This document shows, one piece after another, positions 1-11,098 of a stretch of DNA of 64,000 bases; positions within the stretch are counted from its first letter, which is position 1; each line of letters begins with the position of its first letter. The translations under genes and the position numbers were made by a program. This DNA comes from Earliella scabrosa. Taxonomy: Eukaryota; Basidiomycota; Agaricomycetes; Polyporales; Polyporaceae. The stretch is taken from the NCBI GenBank assembly GCA_022605405.1, contig JABYQQ010000006.1, positions 806,001 to 870,000 on the forward strand, written 5' to 3'. The notes below the pieces were generated by a model. The model saw only the letters and a list, made by a program, of their open reading frames with translations, made no database searches and was not told where the DNA came from.

Positions 1-1217
1 TCCATACGTCGCATACACTTCGAGCCGAAGATGCTCCAACTTGGGGAACCGGTCCACGACGACTACCTCGTCCAGTTCGTGCAGCTTGAGCAGCCTGGTG
101 CTGGTGATCGTGGTCGGATGGTAAAGGTCCCTGAGCTCGATCGTGACCCGGCGGAGCGTGGGCGAGACGTGCTTGAGGAGATGAGCTATCGGCGAAGCCA
201 GTGCCTTCTGCCGCGTCTTCTTTGGACTTCTGGGCCCGAAGTAGATCGGGATGTGGATGGATTCCAGGGAGGTGCAAGCCTCGATGTTGATTTTCTGCCA
301 CGAGTCTAGATAGACGTGAGATGCGCCCCTTTGAGGACAACCAACAAACTCAGGCTCGTACCTCGGAGAGGGTCAATCCACCCATCCCGGTCGTCCATAC
401 AAATGTCCCGACTACGGCGCAGGGTAAGAGCAGTGATCTGACGGCCTGCACGCAACAGCAGCGCCCCTAGTGCGCTGGCTGCCGCGGGAGACTCGATGGC
501 CACGCGCAGGTCGCGCAAGGTGTCCGGACGAAGGCTCTTCGTGAAAGCAACAAGAAGTTGGGGGCTGCATTCTGGGGCAGAGTGATTATAGACCTCGACG
601 TGCAGGCGCTCTGGCGACAGAGATCGATGGACTTCAAGGCTCTGAACGTCGAATGGAACTGACTCCGGACTTCGGGAGCACAACGTGTGCACCTCGAGTT
701 CCTGTGCGGAGAATAGCGATAATACTTGGAACAGCCCGGGAATGGAACACTGTGGAGTCCAAGTGCCAAGGATGCTGAGCGAACGGAGTTCGCGGGGGCG
801 ACTTGAGCCGTTGCGACGATGCTCGGAGTCGCTCGTGGATGGGAGATACAGGAAGTTGTGCAGCTTCACTGTCTTCAGGTTCGGCAAACGGTCCGCAATC
901 CTGGCCACTAGGACGGCATCGAGGGCAACGTCGGAGATGTAGTGTTCGTACTTAGCATCAAGCTTGTGTGGGGCTGAGAGAGTGAGATACTGGACGCGCT
1001 TGAGCGCTCGAGGATTGGCTTCGATGAAGCGGAGGAGATGTTCAAACGTTGTGATGTTGTGAACTTTCAGAATGTCCTTAAATATGAACTCGAGGGAGAC
1101 GGCCCGAAGTCGCTTGCAGGTCAACGAGGAGTCGCTGAGAGCGTATCTGCAGTTCACTTGTGAGAGGATGGTATGAAGAAGTTCGGTGGGCAGGTCAGTT
1201 ATGGTCCGGTATCTCAT
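1..1217 (-). CDS. F-box protein, tandem family copy A (3' end cut by window edge)
   Basis: Model: exons 362..1217 and <1..305, with a 56-bp GT-AG intron in phase 1. The product opens with MRYRTITDLPTELLHTILSQ, an N-terminal F-box, followed by SSLTCKRLRAVSLEFIF and irregular leucine-rich sequence. F-box proteins are usually substrate receptors of SCF ubiquitin ligases; the target here is unknown. The intron follows the codons for IDPLR, as in the other five family members. Exon 2 resumes at DSWQKINIEACTSLES, and about 101 of its codons lie in the window; the stop codon is beyond the left edge. The closest relative in the window is the copy at 56406-57756. The start is the only Met giving the family N-terminus MRYRT. 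Confidence 0.9.
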
Positions 1218-1702
1218 CGTTGGGGTCGTGGGGAGGGACCTGTCGGAGGAAGGATGGCAACGAAGAGTGGTTGGTGATGGTTAGAGCAGGTTTCGCAGAC
1301 GCCCAATGTTCGACTGAAGAGCAACAACGGCCCGAGAAGGCCGAGACCCCAGGCTTGGCGCTCACGGTTATTGCTATTCAAGTTGAATTGTGCGTCTTCG
1401 TGCGCTCACGAGCGTAGTTCCGCCTACACAAAGTCCGAGACGACGCGCAATAAGAACCTATTAGTATCTAGTATGTAGACACACAGTGAACTCAGTAGGA
1501 AGTACTAGTGAAAGCGTTCCAGTCATACATAACGCAGACTCGGTGCCAACTGGGTCGTCAGGCCGCATCGAGTACTAGATTGTACATGCAACATGATCAA
1601 ACCATGATAATCAGGACCAATATGCGTACAAAAAACTATATGAGAACGTTGGAGTGGCCACGAACGCTGCTGCCATCATCGGGCTCTGGATCCCTTGAAA
1701 CT
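1218..1702. other. Spacer between F-box copies A and B
   Basis: No gene seen. It should hold the copy A promoter and the copy B 3' end. The stretch about 1490-1575 is nearly the same as 57960-58040, so the spacer belongs to the duplicated block. Confidence 0.7.
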
Positions 1703-3072
1703 TCACCATCTATACTCCGGTGGAGTGATCTCCCGCACGATAAGCCGTCCGCGAGCGTTGATATTGGGCAGAATGCGTCGGGCGGCATCCGCACACTTCG
1801 GCCAATAGTCTCTCTTCTTGCACAAATCACGATCTGCACATACGTCGAGCCGAACATGCTCCAATTTCGGGAACCGGTCCTCGACGAGAACCTTGTCCAG
1901 CTCGTGCAGCTTGAGCCGCTTTTTGTTCGCGATCGTGGTGGGTCGGTACAGGTCCCTAAGCTCGATGGTGACGTTGCGGAGCGTGGGCGAGGTACGTTCG
2001 AGGATGTGAGCTATCGGCGAAGCGAGTGCCTCTTGGGGCGCGATCTTCGGCTTGCTGGGACCGAAGTAGATCGGGATAGAGATAGTTTCCAAGGAGGTGC
2101 AAGCCTCGATGTTGAGCTTCTCCCATGTGTCTAGAAGTACTCGCGTAAGTTCAAGTTGACTCAGTGTCTCAGAAGAATTGAGAAACTCGTACCTCGAAGA
2201 GGATCAACCCACCCATCCCGCTCTCCTTGTGTATGCGCACGACGGTGCAAGGTAAGAGCAGTAATGCTACCGCCTGCACGCAACAGCAGCTCCCCCAGTG
2301 CGCAGGCGGCGGTGGGAGAATCGATGGTTATGCGCAGGTCGCGCAAGGTGTCCGGTCGAAGGCTCTGAGTGAGAGCAGCAAGAAGTGAGGGGCTCCATTG
2401 TGGGCCTTGATGAACATGAGCGTCAACGTGGAGGAGGGCGGGGGCCAGAGATCGATGGAGTTGAAGGCTCCCAACGTCGAACGGAACTGAGTCATCCGGC
2501 GAGTCGGACGAGTTCCAGCACCGCGTGTTCACGTCCATTTCTTGGGCGGAGAACAGCGAGAGCACTTGAAGTAGCCCAGCGACGGAACACTGGGAATTCC
2601 ACTCGCCGCGGATGCTGAGCGAACGGAGTTCACACGGGCGACGTGCGTGGTTGCGGTGATGCTCGCTGGTGGATGGGAGATAGAGGAAGGATTCCAACTT
2701 CACAATCTGCAAATTCGGCAGACGATCCACAACGCGGGCCACTAGTGCTTCATCGACAGCGGTTTGAAGGAGGTTTCGATCACTATAGTACTTGCGCGTG
2801 CCTGAGAGAGTGAGCGACTGAATGCGCTTGAGGGCTCGAGGATTGGTGTCGAGAAAGCGGAGGAGATGTTCAAACGTCGTGATGTCGCGGACTCTCAGGG
2901 TGTCCTTAAATACGAACTCGAGAGAGACGTCCCGAAGTCGCTTGCAGGTCAACGACGAGGAGTAGAGGGGGGCACGCCACTGATACCATGAGTCGCTAGT
3001 CAAGTTCTGAACCTGTGAGAAGATGGTATGAAGAAGTTCGGTGGGTAGGTCAGTTATGGTCCGGTATCTCAT
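1703..3072 (-). CDS. F-box protein, tandem family copy B
   Basis: Model: exons 2193..3072 and 1703..2130, with a 62-bp intron (2131..2192) in phase 1; 435 aa. The N-terminal F-box MRYRTITDLPTELLHTIFSQ is followed by TCKRLRDVSLEFVF and leucine-rich repeats of irregular spacing. Exon 2 begins at DTWEKLNIEACTSLETISI and ends PPEYRW. The open frame runs 79 codons further upstream, but all relatives start at MRYRT, so I take 3072. The closest paralogue is 58175-59556. Likely role, by family only: substrate-recognition subunit of an SCF ubiquitin ligase. Confidence 0.9.
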
Positions 3073-3737
3073 CGTTGCAATCGTGGGGGGAATTTGGAGG
3101 AAAATGGCGATGAGGAGTAAATCGTTGGTGATGGTTAGAGTGAGTATGGCAGACGCCCAATTGTGTTCGACGAAAAGCAACAACGGCCCGAGGAGGCCGA
3201 GACTCCAGGATTGGCGCTTACCGTCATCGCTATTGTGCCATCCATTGTTTGTCAAAGCCCTCAAAACAATTGTCCTCGAGCACCCTCGAGCGCAATTGTG
3301 CCTACACAAAGTTTGGCAGCAGGATGCCGGCCCAAGACAACACGCAGCACTTAGTAGTTACTAGTAGCTATGCATACAAACGGTGAACTCAGTACTTGAA
3401 GTACAATGACAGTGCAGTTCCAACTATAGTAACGGAGACGAGTCGGTCCAAAAGTCTTCATACATGAATATCCGCGTACAAAGAGCCATATGAGAATGTT
3501 GGAATGGCCACACACTGCAGTGGACAATAGGATATCGTCATACTCCGGATGTTATAACATGAGCGCTCGTATCAGCGTCCGCCGCGGCAGCTAGTGAGGC
3601 CTGAGAGTAAAAGTAAAACCAGTAGTACAATTAGGAAAGACGCAATGAGCTGCAATGAGGATGTCGGAGCGCCAGCATCCGCCGTTGTACAGCGCGAGAT
3701 CAGCGGTGGTCTACGAGAATTTCAGACTGAACTCACC
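3073..3737. other. Spacer between F-box copies B and C
   Basis: No gene seen. About 3230-3310 still resembles the sequence upstream of the copy at 58175-59556 (about 59720-59790). Beyond that point the similarity fades. Confidence 0.6.
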
Positions 3738-5090
3738 TCACTGTGTCCAGGAGGTGTCCCGCACGTCAAGAAGTCGACGAGCCTGGAGGTTGGGCAAAAC
3801 ACGTTTGGCAGCTTTCACACACTCCGGCCAATAGGCTCCCTTCCTGCGCAAATCATGATCGGCATGCACTTCGAGTTGAACATACTGCAACTTCGGGAAC
3901 CGGTCCTGGACGAGCACTTTGTCCAGTTCATGCAGCTTGAGCAGCGACTCATCCGCGATCGCGGTGGATCGGTACAGGTCCCTGAGCTCGATGGAGATCC
4001 AGCGGAGCGTGGGCGAGGCATGCTCGAGGATGCGAGCTATCGGTGAAGCCAGCGCTTCCTGTGGCGTGTGCTTCGGCTTGCTGGGGCCGAAATAGATCGG
4101 AATGTAGATGGATTCCAGGGAGATACAGGACTCGATGTTGAGTTTCTGCCAAGAGTCTAAGCTACGCGTGAGTAATACTCCTCGATGCGGATCACAGAGG
4201 ACGCCAAACACGACACTCTTACCTTGAAGAGGATCAATCCAGCCATCCCGCTCACTTTGCGAGAACGGCGCATGACGATGCAGGGCAAGATGAGTGATTC
4301 TCCTGCCTGCGTGCATCAGCAGCTCCCCCGCGCAGCGGGCTGCCTTCGGCGAATCGATGTTGATGCGGAGGTCACGCAACGCGTCCGCCCGGAGGCTCTT
4401 GGTGAGAGCAGCCAGGAGTTGGGGGTTCCATTGGGGACCCGAGAGAGGAAAGGCGTCGATGTGCAGGAGGGCGGGTGCCAGACATCGATGGACTTGAAGG
4501 CTCCGAACGTCGAACGGGTCTGAGTCGCCCGAGTCAGACGAGTAGCACCACGTGATGATGTCCAGACTTTTGGCGGAGAATAGCGATAGCACTTGAAATA
4601 GCCCAGCGACGGAACACTGGGGAGTCCAACTGCCGCGGATGCTGAGCGAACGAAGTTTGTGCCGGTGACGTGCGTGATTCCGGTGATCCTCGCTCGTGGA
4701 TGGGAGATAGAGCAAGGTCACCAGCATCACTGTCTGTAGACTAGGCAGACGGGCGACAACTCTGGCCAAAAGGGCTTCATCGACGACAGTTTCAAGGAGG
4801 TATCGCTCGTTCTGGGGATCAAGCTCCTTCCGCCTGCCGGAGAGTGTGAGAGACTGAACCCGTTTGACCGCTCGAGGATTGGTGTCGAGAAAACGGAGGA
4901 GGTGGTCGAACGTCGTAATGTCACGAACTTTCAGAGTGTCCGTGAATACGAACTCGAGGGAGCCGGCCCGAAGTCGCTTGCAGGTCAATGACACGGCGCG
5001 GAGAGTATGCGAATACTTCCACGCCGGTAGCTGCAAGAGGATGATTTCAAGGAGTTCGGTAGGGAGGTCTGTGATGGTTCGGTATCTCAT
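3738..5090 (-). CDS. F-box protein, tandem family copy C with a readable intron
   Basis: Model: exons 4223..5090 and 3738..4156; 428 aa. The F-box lies at the N-terminus (TDLPTELLEIILLQLPAWKY), then TCKRLRAGSLEFVF and leucine-rich sequence. The donor sits after the codons for IDPLQ and exon 2 resumes at DSWQKLNIESCISLES, as in the other copies. The intron (4157..4222) is exactly 66 bp, has no in-frame stop and keeps frame. Retention would therefore give a 450-aa protein with 22 extra residues. I prefer splicing because the other copies carry frame-breaking or stop-containing introns at the same site. The SCF role is a family inference. Confidence 0.88.
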   Translation of the reverse strand: MRYRTITDLPTELLEIILLQLPAWKYSHTLRAVSLTCKRLRAGSLEFVFTDTLKVRDITTFDHLLRFLDTNPRAVKRVQSLTLSGRRKELDPQNERYLLETVVDEALLARVVARLPSLQTVMLVTLLYLPSTSEDHRNHARHRHKLRSLSIRGSWTPQCSVAGLFQVLSLFSAKSLDIITWCYSSDSGDSDPFDVRSLQVHRCLAPALLHIDAFPLSGPQWNPQLLAALTKSLRADALRDLRINIDSPKAARCAGELLMHAGRRITHLALHRHAPFSQSERDGWIDPLQGKSVVFGVLCDPHRGVLLTRSLDSWQKLNIESCISLESIYIPIYFGPSKPKHTPQEALASPIARILEHASPTLRWISIELRDLYRSTAIADESLLKLHELDKVLVQDRFPKLQYVQLEVHADHDLRRKGAYWPECVKAAKRVLPNLQARRLLDVRDTSWTQ

Positions 5091-5853
5091 CGTTGGAGGA
5101 AGAGCGCGACGAACGTCGAAGAGTACATTGGATAGGAGTCGGAGGGCAAACTTGACGCTAGCAACAACGGCCGGAGAACGCCGCTCGAAGCTTGGCAATT
5201 CACATAGCCGCATTTAGCAATAGCCGTCTCGCACCGTTCGGCTTTACTTCGTTTGCGTTCATATCAATGGTAGTACTAGTGTGCGTTCATATTCTACACA
5301 TTTATCTGGATTGATAGTACTGTCCTCAGCTAGCATCAGTCATCTTGGCAGATCACCGTGCACGCCGTACATGTAGTCATACGTGACAGGAAGTTCGATG
5401 GGGAGACAAGGCTCACCATTCCGAGGACTCTAAGCCATCAGAGAAAACACACGGCGGGTCTCGCAGGTCCCTGCGGATGGCAATACACGACGAGGATCAG
5501 TTAACGGAGTTCGAGCGAGACCGTGAGCCGCCTCCGCTCCAACTCCCATGCATAACCTGAACGAATGTGAGGTAGTATGGTACAACAAGAGGATACTAGC
5601 ATCATTCCATCGCGTTCAGTTGTACAACCGTTACTGTAGGCCAACACAACACACTCCGCGTCTCAGCGCCCCTAACGAAGGGGTTCCAGGAGAAGGGGTG
5701 TCTACGCGAAGGCCGAGTCCTAGAGAACCATATGGAGAGGTCGGCGTGGTCACGAACCATGGTGCAATACATCTGCTAGCACAGTACCTTCAGGAGACAC
5801 ACAGACTTCAACCCATTCAAATTCAGAACGGACTCACCTCGCCAGGTACACGT
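5091..5853. other. Spacer between F-box copies C and D
   Basis: No gene seen. It should contain the copy C promoter. The forward open frame from 5548 runs into the antisense of copy D exon 2 and looks fortuitous. Confidence 0.6.
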
Positions 5854-7185
5854 CTACCAAGACTCCTGCACAACAAGCAGTCGACGAGCGTGGAGGTTCG
5901 GCAAAATGCGCTGGGCGGCATCCACACACTTTGGCCAATAGTCTCGCTTCGTGGCCAGGTCATGAGCCGGACAGACCTTGAGCTGGACTTGCCGCAGCTT
6001 GGGGAAGTGGGCCTCGACGAGTACCTTGTCCAGGTCTTGCAGTCTGAGCAGCGACTTGTTCGCGATCGTGGTGGGCCGAGGCACGTCTCTGAGCTCGATG
6101 GTGAGCTCGCGAAGCGTGGGTGAAGCATGCTCGAGAATGTGGACCATCGGCGAGGCAAGTGCAGTCTGCGGCATCTTCGGCTTCCTGGGGCCAAAGTAGA
6201 TCGGGATATAAATGGATTCCAGAGAGGTACAGGCCTGGATGTTGAGCTTCGGCCATGCATCTGATATAAAACATGTGATCAGCGCTGCTTTCGAGACTCA
6301 AACAAAGGTCGTACCGCGAAGGGGATCAATCCAACCGTCCCGATCGCTTGGAGTGAACGGCGCATCGAGACGCAGGCTCAGCGCGGTAATGCTGCCGCCT
6401 GCACGCAACAGCAAGTCACCAAGTGCGCAGACTGCCTTTGTATCGTCGATGCGAATGGAGACGTCGCGTAAGACATCCAGCTGAAGATTGTTTGCCAGAG
6501 CGTCGAGTAGTAGGTGGGTGAATCGTGGGCCCCTGATATCAGTGGCGTGGATATCCAGCTTCTCGACGGCCAATGGTTGATGAACGTGAACTTTGGGGCA
6601 CGGAGCCTTGCGCGGAACCGAGTCGCCATCGTCAGCCTGGTAACCCTGCAGGTATACGATCAGACCTTTGACGGAAAACAGCGATAGGACCTGGACCAGC
6701 CCAGAAATTGAACACTGGGGAGTCCACGCGCCGCTGACGTGGACGAAGCGGAGTTCGCGCGGGCGACGTGCTTCTTCCCCGTGATACTCGCTGATGGGTG
6801 GGAGATAGAGCAAGGTCTCCAAGCTCAATGTTTGCAGGCTCGGCAGACGGTCCACAATGCTGGCTACTAGCGCCACATCGATGGGAGCTTCAAGGCGATA
6901 ACGTCCAGTGGTGTCCATGTTGAGTTGCTGGCATGCGCCACCAAGGGTGAGATAATCGACCCGTTTCAACGCTCGAGGATTGGTGTCAAGAAAGCAAAGG
7001 AGGTGATCAAAATTCGTGATGTTGCGAACCCTCAGGGTGCGGTTGAATACGAACTCGAGGGAGACGTCCCGAAGTCGCTTGCAGGTCAACGATGAGGAGC
7101 GGAGAGAATTCTTGGAGTCCTGTAGCTGCGAGACGATGGTGTGGAGAATTTCTGTGGGCAAATCAGTTATGGTCCTGTATTTCAT
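5854..7185 (-). CDS. F-box protein, tandem family copy D (most divergent)
   Basis: Model: exons 6315..7185 and 5854..6260, with a 54-bp intron (6261..6314) in phase 1; 425 aa. It starts MKYRTITDLPTEILHTIVSQ and keeps TCKRLRDVSLEFVF, then the leucine-rich body. Exon 2 starts DAWPKLNIQACTSLESIYI and ends VVQESW. Compared with copies A, B, C, E and F it differs most in the middle third (an insertion around YLQGYQADDGD) and has the shortest intron. It marks the right end of the left-hand array; the next gene is a P450 transcribed the same way. Confidence 0.88.
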
Positions 7186-7745
7186 CGCTGAAGTTGTGTG
7201 GAGGAAGATGGCGACGAAGAGTGGTGATGGTTAGAGGTGAGGTCTGAAAGGCGCTCAAAGTTCGACTTCAAGAGCAACTTCGGCCCGAGCGTGCCGAAGC
7301 CCAAGCGCTCAAGGTTTGGCAATGGCGGCTGTCGTACTTACTTACAGTATTTTCAGTGCTATGATGCGCACAGAATCCACACAAACAGGGAGTACTATCC
7401 TTGGCACCAAGCGATTCAAAGAGAGATGACTCGCTATCACCATCGCAGGGAGTTGGCTTGAACATGGCACTCGGAGTCTCGGACAAAGAAACAACAACGG
7501 AAGACCGGAGCGAGACCATAAACCGCCTCGACTCCCACCTCCCATGCATAATCATCATGCCAAAGCTAAACGAACGTGAGGTAGTGGTATAGTATACAAG
7601 ACGGGCCGGCGTACAACAAGAGGGCGTTACCAGTACATCTCATCGCGATCATCAGTCGTACTATAAGCCGTTAAACCAATACAACACACACTCCATGGGC
7701 CCAAGGGAGCAACGTCCCCCGTAACCACCAGCCAGTAGGGCGATT
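7186..7745. other. Spacer between F-box copy D and P450 gene 1
   Basis: No gene seen. It holds the copy D promoter and the 3' flank of the P450. Confidence 0.6.
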
Positions 7746-10700
7746 CTACGCCGAGTTCGAGTCCGAGTTCGAGTCCGAGCCGGGGTCCACTGTCCGCGCA
7801 AAGCGCAAGTAGCACGAGCCCGTGGGCGGCTTGCACGTCAAGATGTCGTTCCAGTTCGGGCGCGGGAGCTCCGCGAGCGGCGCCCCACGTCCGTTGACGG
7901 GCCGCAGCTCGCCAAAGCCGAGCACAAAGAGCGCGGTGAGCAGCTTGAGCTCGAGCGTCGCCAGCCGCTTGCCCAGGCAGACCGTGCTCCCTGTGAGTAG
8001 TGGAGTTAGAGGTGTGAGTTGCGAGTTGCGAGTTGAAGGGCGGCGGGGGTAGTGGGGCGGCGCGTGTGCGAGAGTGCGAGGGTCCGCGGAGGTGACCGAG
8101 GAAAGAGGGAAGAGTCAACATCGATGTGTCACTGAGCCCGTGCACCCGTCCCACCCGTGCATCCGTACGTGTGCAACCCCATTGCGCCGTGCATGCACGA
8201 CGCACGGCGCACGGACGTACAGCGCAGGTACGTGCAGGTAGACGGACGGGTGCGGAGCAAGGGAGGAGAGAGCAAGAGAGACACGTACCAGCACCCATCC
8301 CGACATACGCATACGGCGCCTTCAAGTTCATCTCCGTCCGTCCAGGGTCCCACCGCCACGGCTCCCTGTAAATCTCCGAGCTCAGGTGCACGTCGCTGAA
8401 CGGGTACATCACAAACGCGCCCGGCGGGACCGCCTTGCCGCCCAAGTACAGCGCGCCCGCCTTCTCAGCGTCCGCGTGCGGTGGTGGCGTCGGGGGCACG
8501 TACTGGCGCATGGCGACGTGAGGCTCCGCCACGCGCAGCGTCTCCCGGATGAGCGCGTCGAGCGTCGGCGTGGCCGTCTCCCACTTGTCCAGCGGGATGC
8601 TCGCGAGCGTCGCCGTCAGCGCGGAGAGCGGTGGCGGCGAATGTGGAGAGGGTTGTGCGGACCCGGACGTGGGACGCTGTTCTTCATGTGAGTCCGCCTC
8701 CGTGACCGTATTGCTTGCCAGTGGGTCGGCCGCGGACGTCGTGCCATGCCCAGGTGTGCTTTCCGAATCCCGGTGAAGGTGGGTGGCGTGCTCGGTGACG
8801 AGCCGCCGCACCTCCTCCGCGGCCTTTTCCTTCCACTCGGGGTGTCCGCTCAAGAACGTGATGAGCCACGACGCTACCGAGCGTCCGCACGCGTCAGCCA
8901 GCAGTCACCGATGCTTCGCAAGTCACAAGATGAAGGACGCACCCGTCGTACCCGTCGACCGCGCGCCCGCCACGAGCAGGCCCATGATAAACTGTTGTGC
9001 CGCGGAAGAGTTCGTCAGTACATCACTCATCACCCAATCACCCAATCGTCCAATCGTCCAATCGCCCGCTCGCCGGCTCGAACATGCGCAACCGCGCAAG
9101 GTGCGGCCCGACGCGCGCAGGCACGGAAATGCAAGAAGGCAGATAGACGCCGCGAGAGGGCACAGAAGGAGGGCCGCGGGGAAGAAGCAGCAGAAAGTTG
9201 AAGAAAGAACAAGGAAAAGGGACAGGTCCCAGCGAAAGCGAAAGTGAAAGTGAAAGCACAACTGACCCCGATGATAACCAGCTTCTCGTCGCCGGCATCG
9301 ATGAGCATCTGCGGCGTATCGTCGCGCACGATGCCCTTCTCCATGCGCTCGCTCAGCGTCCCGTTGATGATGTCATATATCCTCTTCGTCGCGAGCAGCC
9401 TCCGGATCGCGCTCGGGCCTGGGAGCCACGGCAGGAGCACCGTCGCGGGCGTCGTCGCCGTGTCGAGCGTGTCGTACAGCTCTTTGAGTCGCCGCACTGT
9501 CGCTGGGTCGTCCGCGAGCTCGGCGAACGCGAGGCAGCGGACGGTAGTCTGGAAGATAAGCTGTGTGTTCACGCGTTGAGTCAGCGGACGCGCAGATGCG
9601 CGGCTCTCGGGCAGCGGCTGCGCGCGATGGCCTAAAAATACGCGGAAGGAGGGGACGTACTTCCGGAAGGTGCTGAAAAGGATCCAGGGAGCCGGAGTAT
9701 CCCCATGTGCTGATGACGCGCCGGGAATCCTCCAGAATCTGGGGGATCACTGCAGTAAGGTTCGGGGTGTGTCAGCTGCAGGTCAGGGCGGGGAGAGAGG
9801 GAGAGATAGCATGAGATGGATGAGATGAGATGGATGGTGTACGGCATGCCATGAGACTAGCAGCGAAGAACGAATGATATGTCTTGTAACACGTCCGGTG
9901 GCACCACCCGTCTTGTCGTCGATCTGCATCGGCACGCGCAGTGACGTACTGACCTTGTCCAGTGCTCGCCCTGGAATAGCACGCTGGGGCTGTAAGGCCA
10001 GCCAAGGGAAGACAGACCGCTCTCGGGTAACAACCACGCGTGCACGGCAGGCACCAGCGCAGATGGCAACATCACCTTCGCACAAGGACGCAATGGTCCC
10101 ATACTAGCAAGCGTCGTGTCTGCCGTGAATGTGGGTGGGCGTGCCTGCACAAACATAGACCGCACGTCGGACCACGCCGCCCCACTGTGAGAGACCGCGT
10201 CCGGGGGCCGGGGATCTCCTCGGACTCTGTACATACACTCGCGCGCATGTGACTGGACGAAGGCGATAGCGTCCGTCCAGTCGCACGCGTCTTGTGCTCA
10301 AAGCCCATCCGAGTCCAGGGAGCCGAGGACGGAGAGAGCGAGAGAGCACTCACAGCTCGCGAGGCGTTCGGTCGTCTGCGATGCGACGAGGCGCTTGTGG
10401 ATGAGGGTAATGCGCCGCGTTTCGAGGTTGGACGTCACGCCGGGGACCATCGGGATCTGGAGAAGCAGGAGGAGGAGCACGCGGACATGGGTCAGCTCGC
10501 TCGCGCTCGGCAGCGGACAACTGGCAGGCATACTGCCGGGAACGTACGGCACCGGAGAGGAACTTAAAGCCAGCGTTGAGATCGAGGTCCTTTGCCTGGA
10601 AAAAGTCCCGGCGCGCGGCTTCGCCTGAGAGGACGATGACGGGAGTCTGCAAATGCGCATGCGGTGGATCAGCCGAGCTTATTCAGAGGCGGAACCGAAC

Positions 10701-11098
10701 GGCGTTGGGGCGGACGCGAGCCCTGGCTGGCAGCGTGTGCGTGCCACTGCGAGTGCGCGCAGCCCGGACGCCCTGTCCCCGCGGCCAAATCAGTCTCTGT
10801 CAGCGCAGGTACGCACCCGGAGGAGGGTGAACTGGTAGATGGCCTGCCCGGCGAGCTGGAAGCCCTGGTTGAGGAAATCGAAGCGGCGGTGGAAGAAGGG
10901 CAGGACATGGGACAGCGAGGATCCGGGCAGATGGACAGGGACGTCGTCGTCTGCTGGTGCGGATGACGGGGACGGGCGGGGGAGGACGGCGGAGAGCCAG
11001 AGGGCGAGGACGAGGAGGGGGATGGCGAGGGCGGCCGCGAAGGCGACGGAGTCGGGGACGAGACTATAGAAGAAGGGCAGAAAGCCGAGAGGGTACAT
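7746..11098 (-). CDS. Cytochrome P450 monooxygenase 1
   Basis: Model: exons 10817..11098, 10548..10646, 10354..10456, 9661..9749, 9267..9560, 8943..8991, 8289..8873, 7746..7990. All phases fit; 581 aa. An N-terminal membrane anchor (about residues 10-40) suggests an ER enzyme. Seen in order: proline-rich hinge, LSGEAARRDFF, I-helix AGARSTGTT at about 296-306, K-helix ExxR in IRETLR, PWRWDPGR, and the cysteine loop MGAGSTVCLGKRLA with Cys near 505. Family knowledge: haem-thiolate oxygenase needing P450 reductase; the substrate is unknown. The loop has Met where Phe is usual and Thr where Arg is usual. Introns are 170, 91, 604, 100, 275, 69 and 298 bp, long for this genome. The C-terminus is a short Ser/Asp/Asn repeat. 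Confidence 0.9.
7750..7782. repeat. 12-bp tandem repeat encoding the P450 C-terminal tail
   Basis: A unit close to gagttcgagtcc is repeated about 2.5 times just before the stop at 7746-7748. On the minus strand it encodes alternating Ser with Asp or Asn. Confidence 0.8.
9014..9066. repeat. Short tandem repeat inside a P450 intron
   Basis: Imperfect repeats of ccaatcgt and cacccaat inside the 275-bp intron 8992-9266. They probably account for part of its length. Confidence 0.75.
9225..9258. repeat. Hexanucleotide repeat inside a P450 intron
   Basis: Tandem gaaagc/gaaagt units next to the donor of the intron 8992-9266. Read on the minus strand this is a pyrimidine-rich (cttt) run. Confidence 0.75.

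Noticed and set aside
5548..6123. Forward 191-codon open frame
   Set aside because: It is mostly antisense to F-box copy D exon 2 and has no domain of its own.
8992..9266. Apparent frameshift in P450 gene 1 that would make it a pseudogene
   Set aside because: The acceptor first considered near 9025 breaks frame, but the acceptor cag at 8992-8994 restores it and gives the expected GFIMGLLVAG I-helix.
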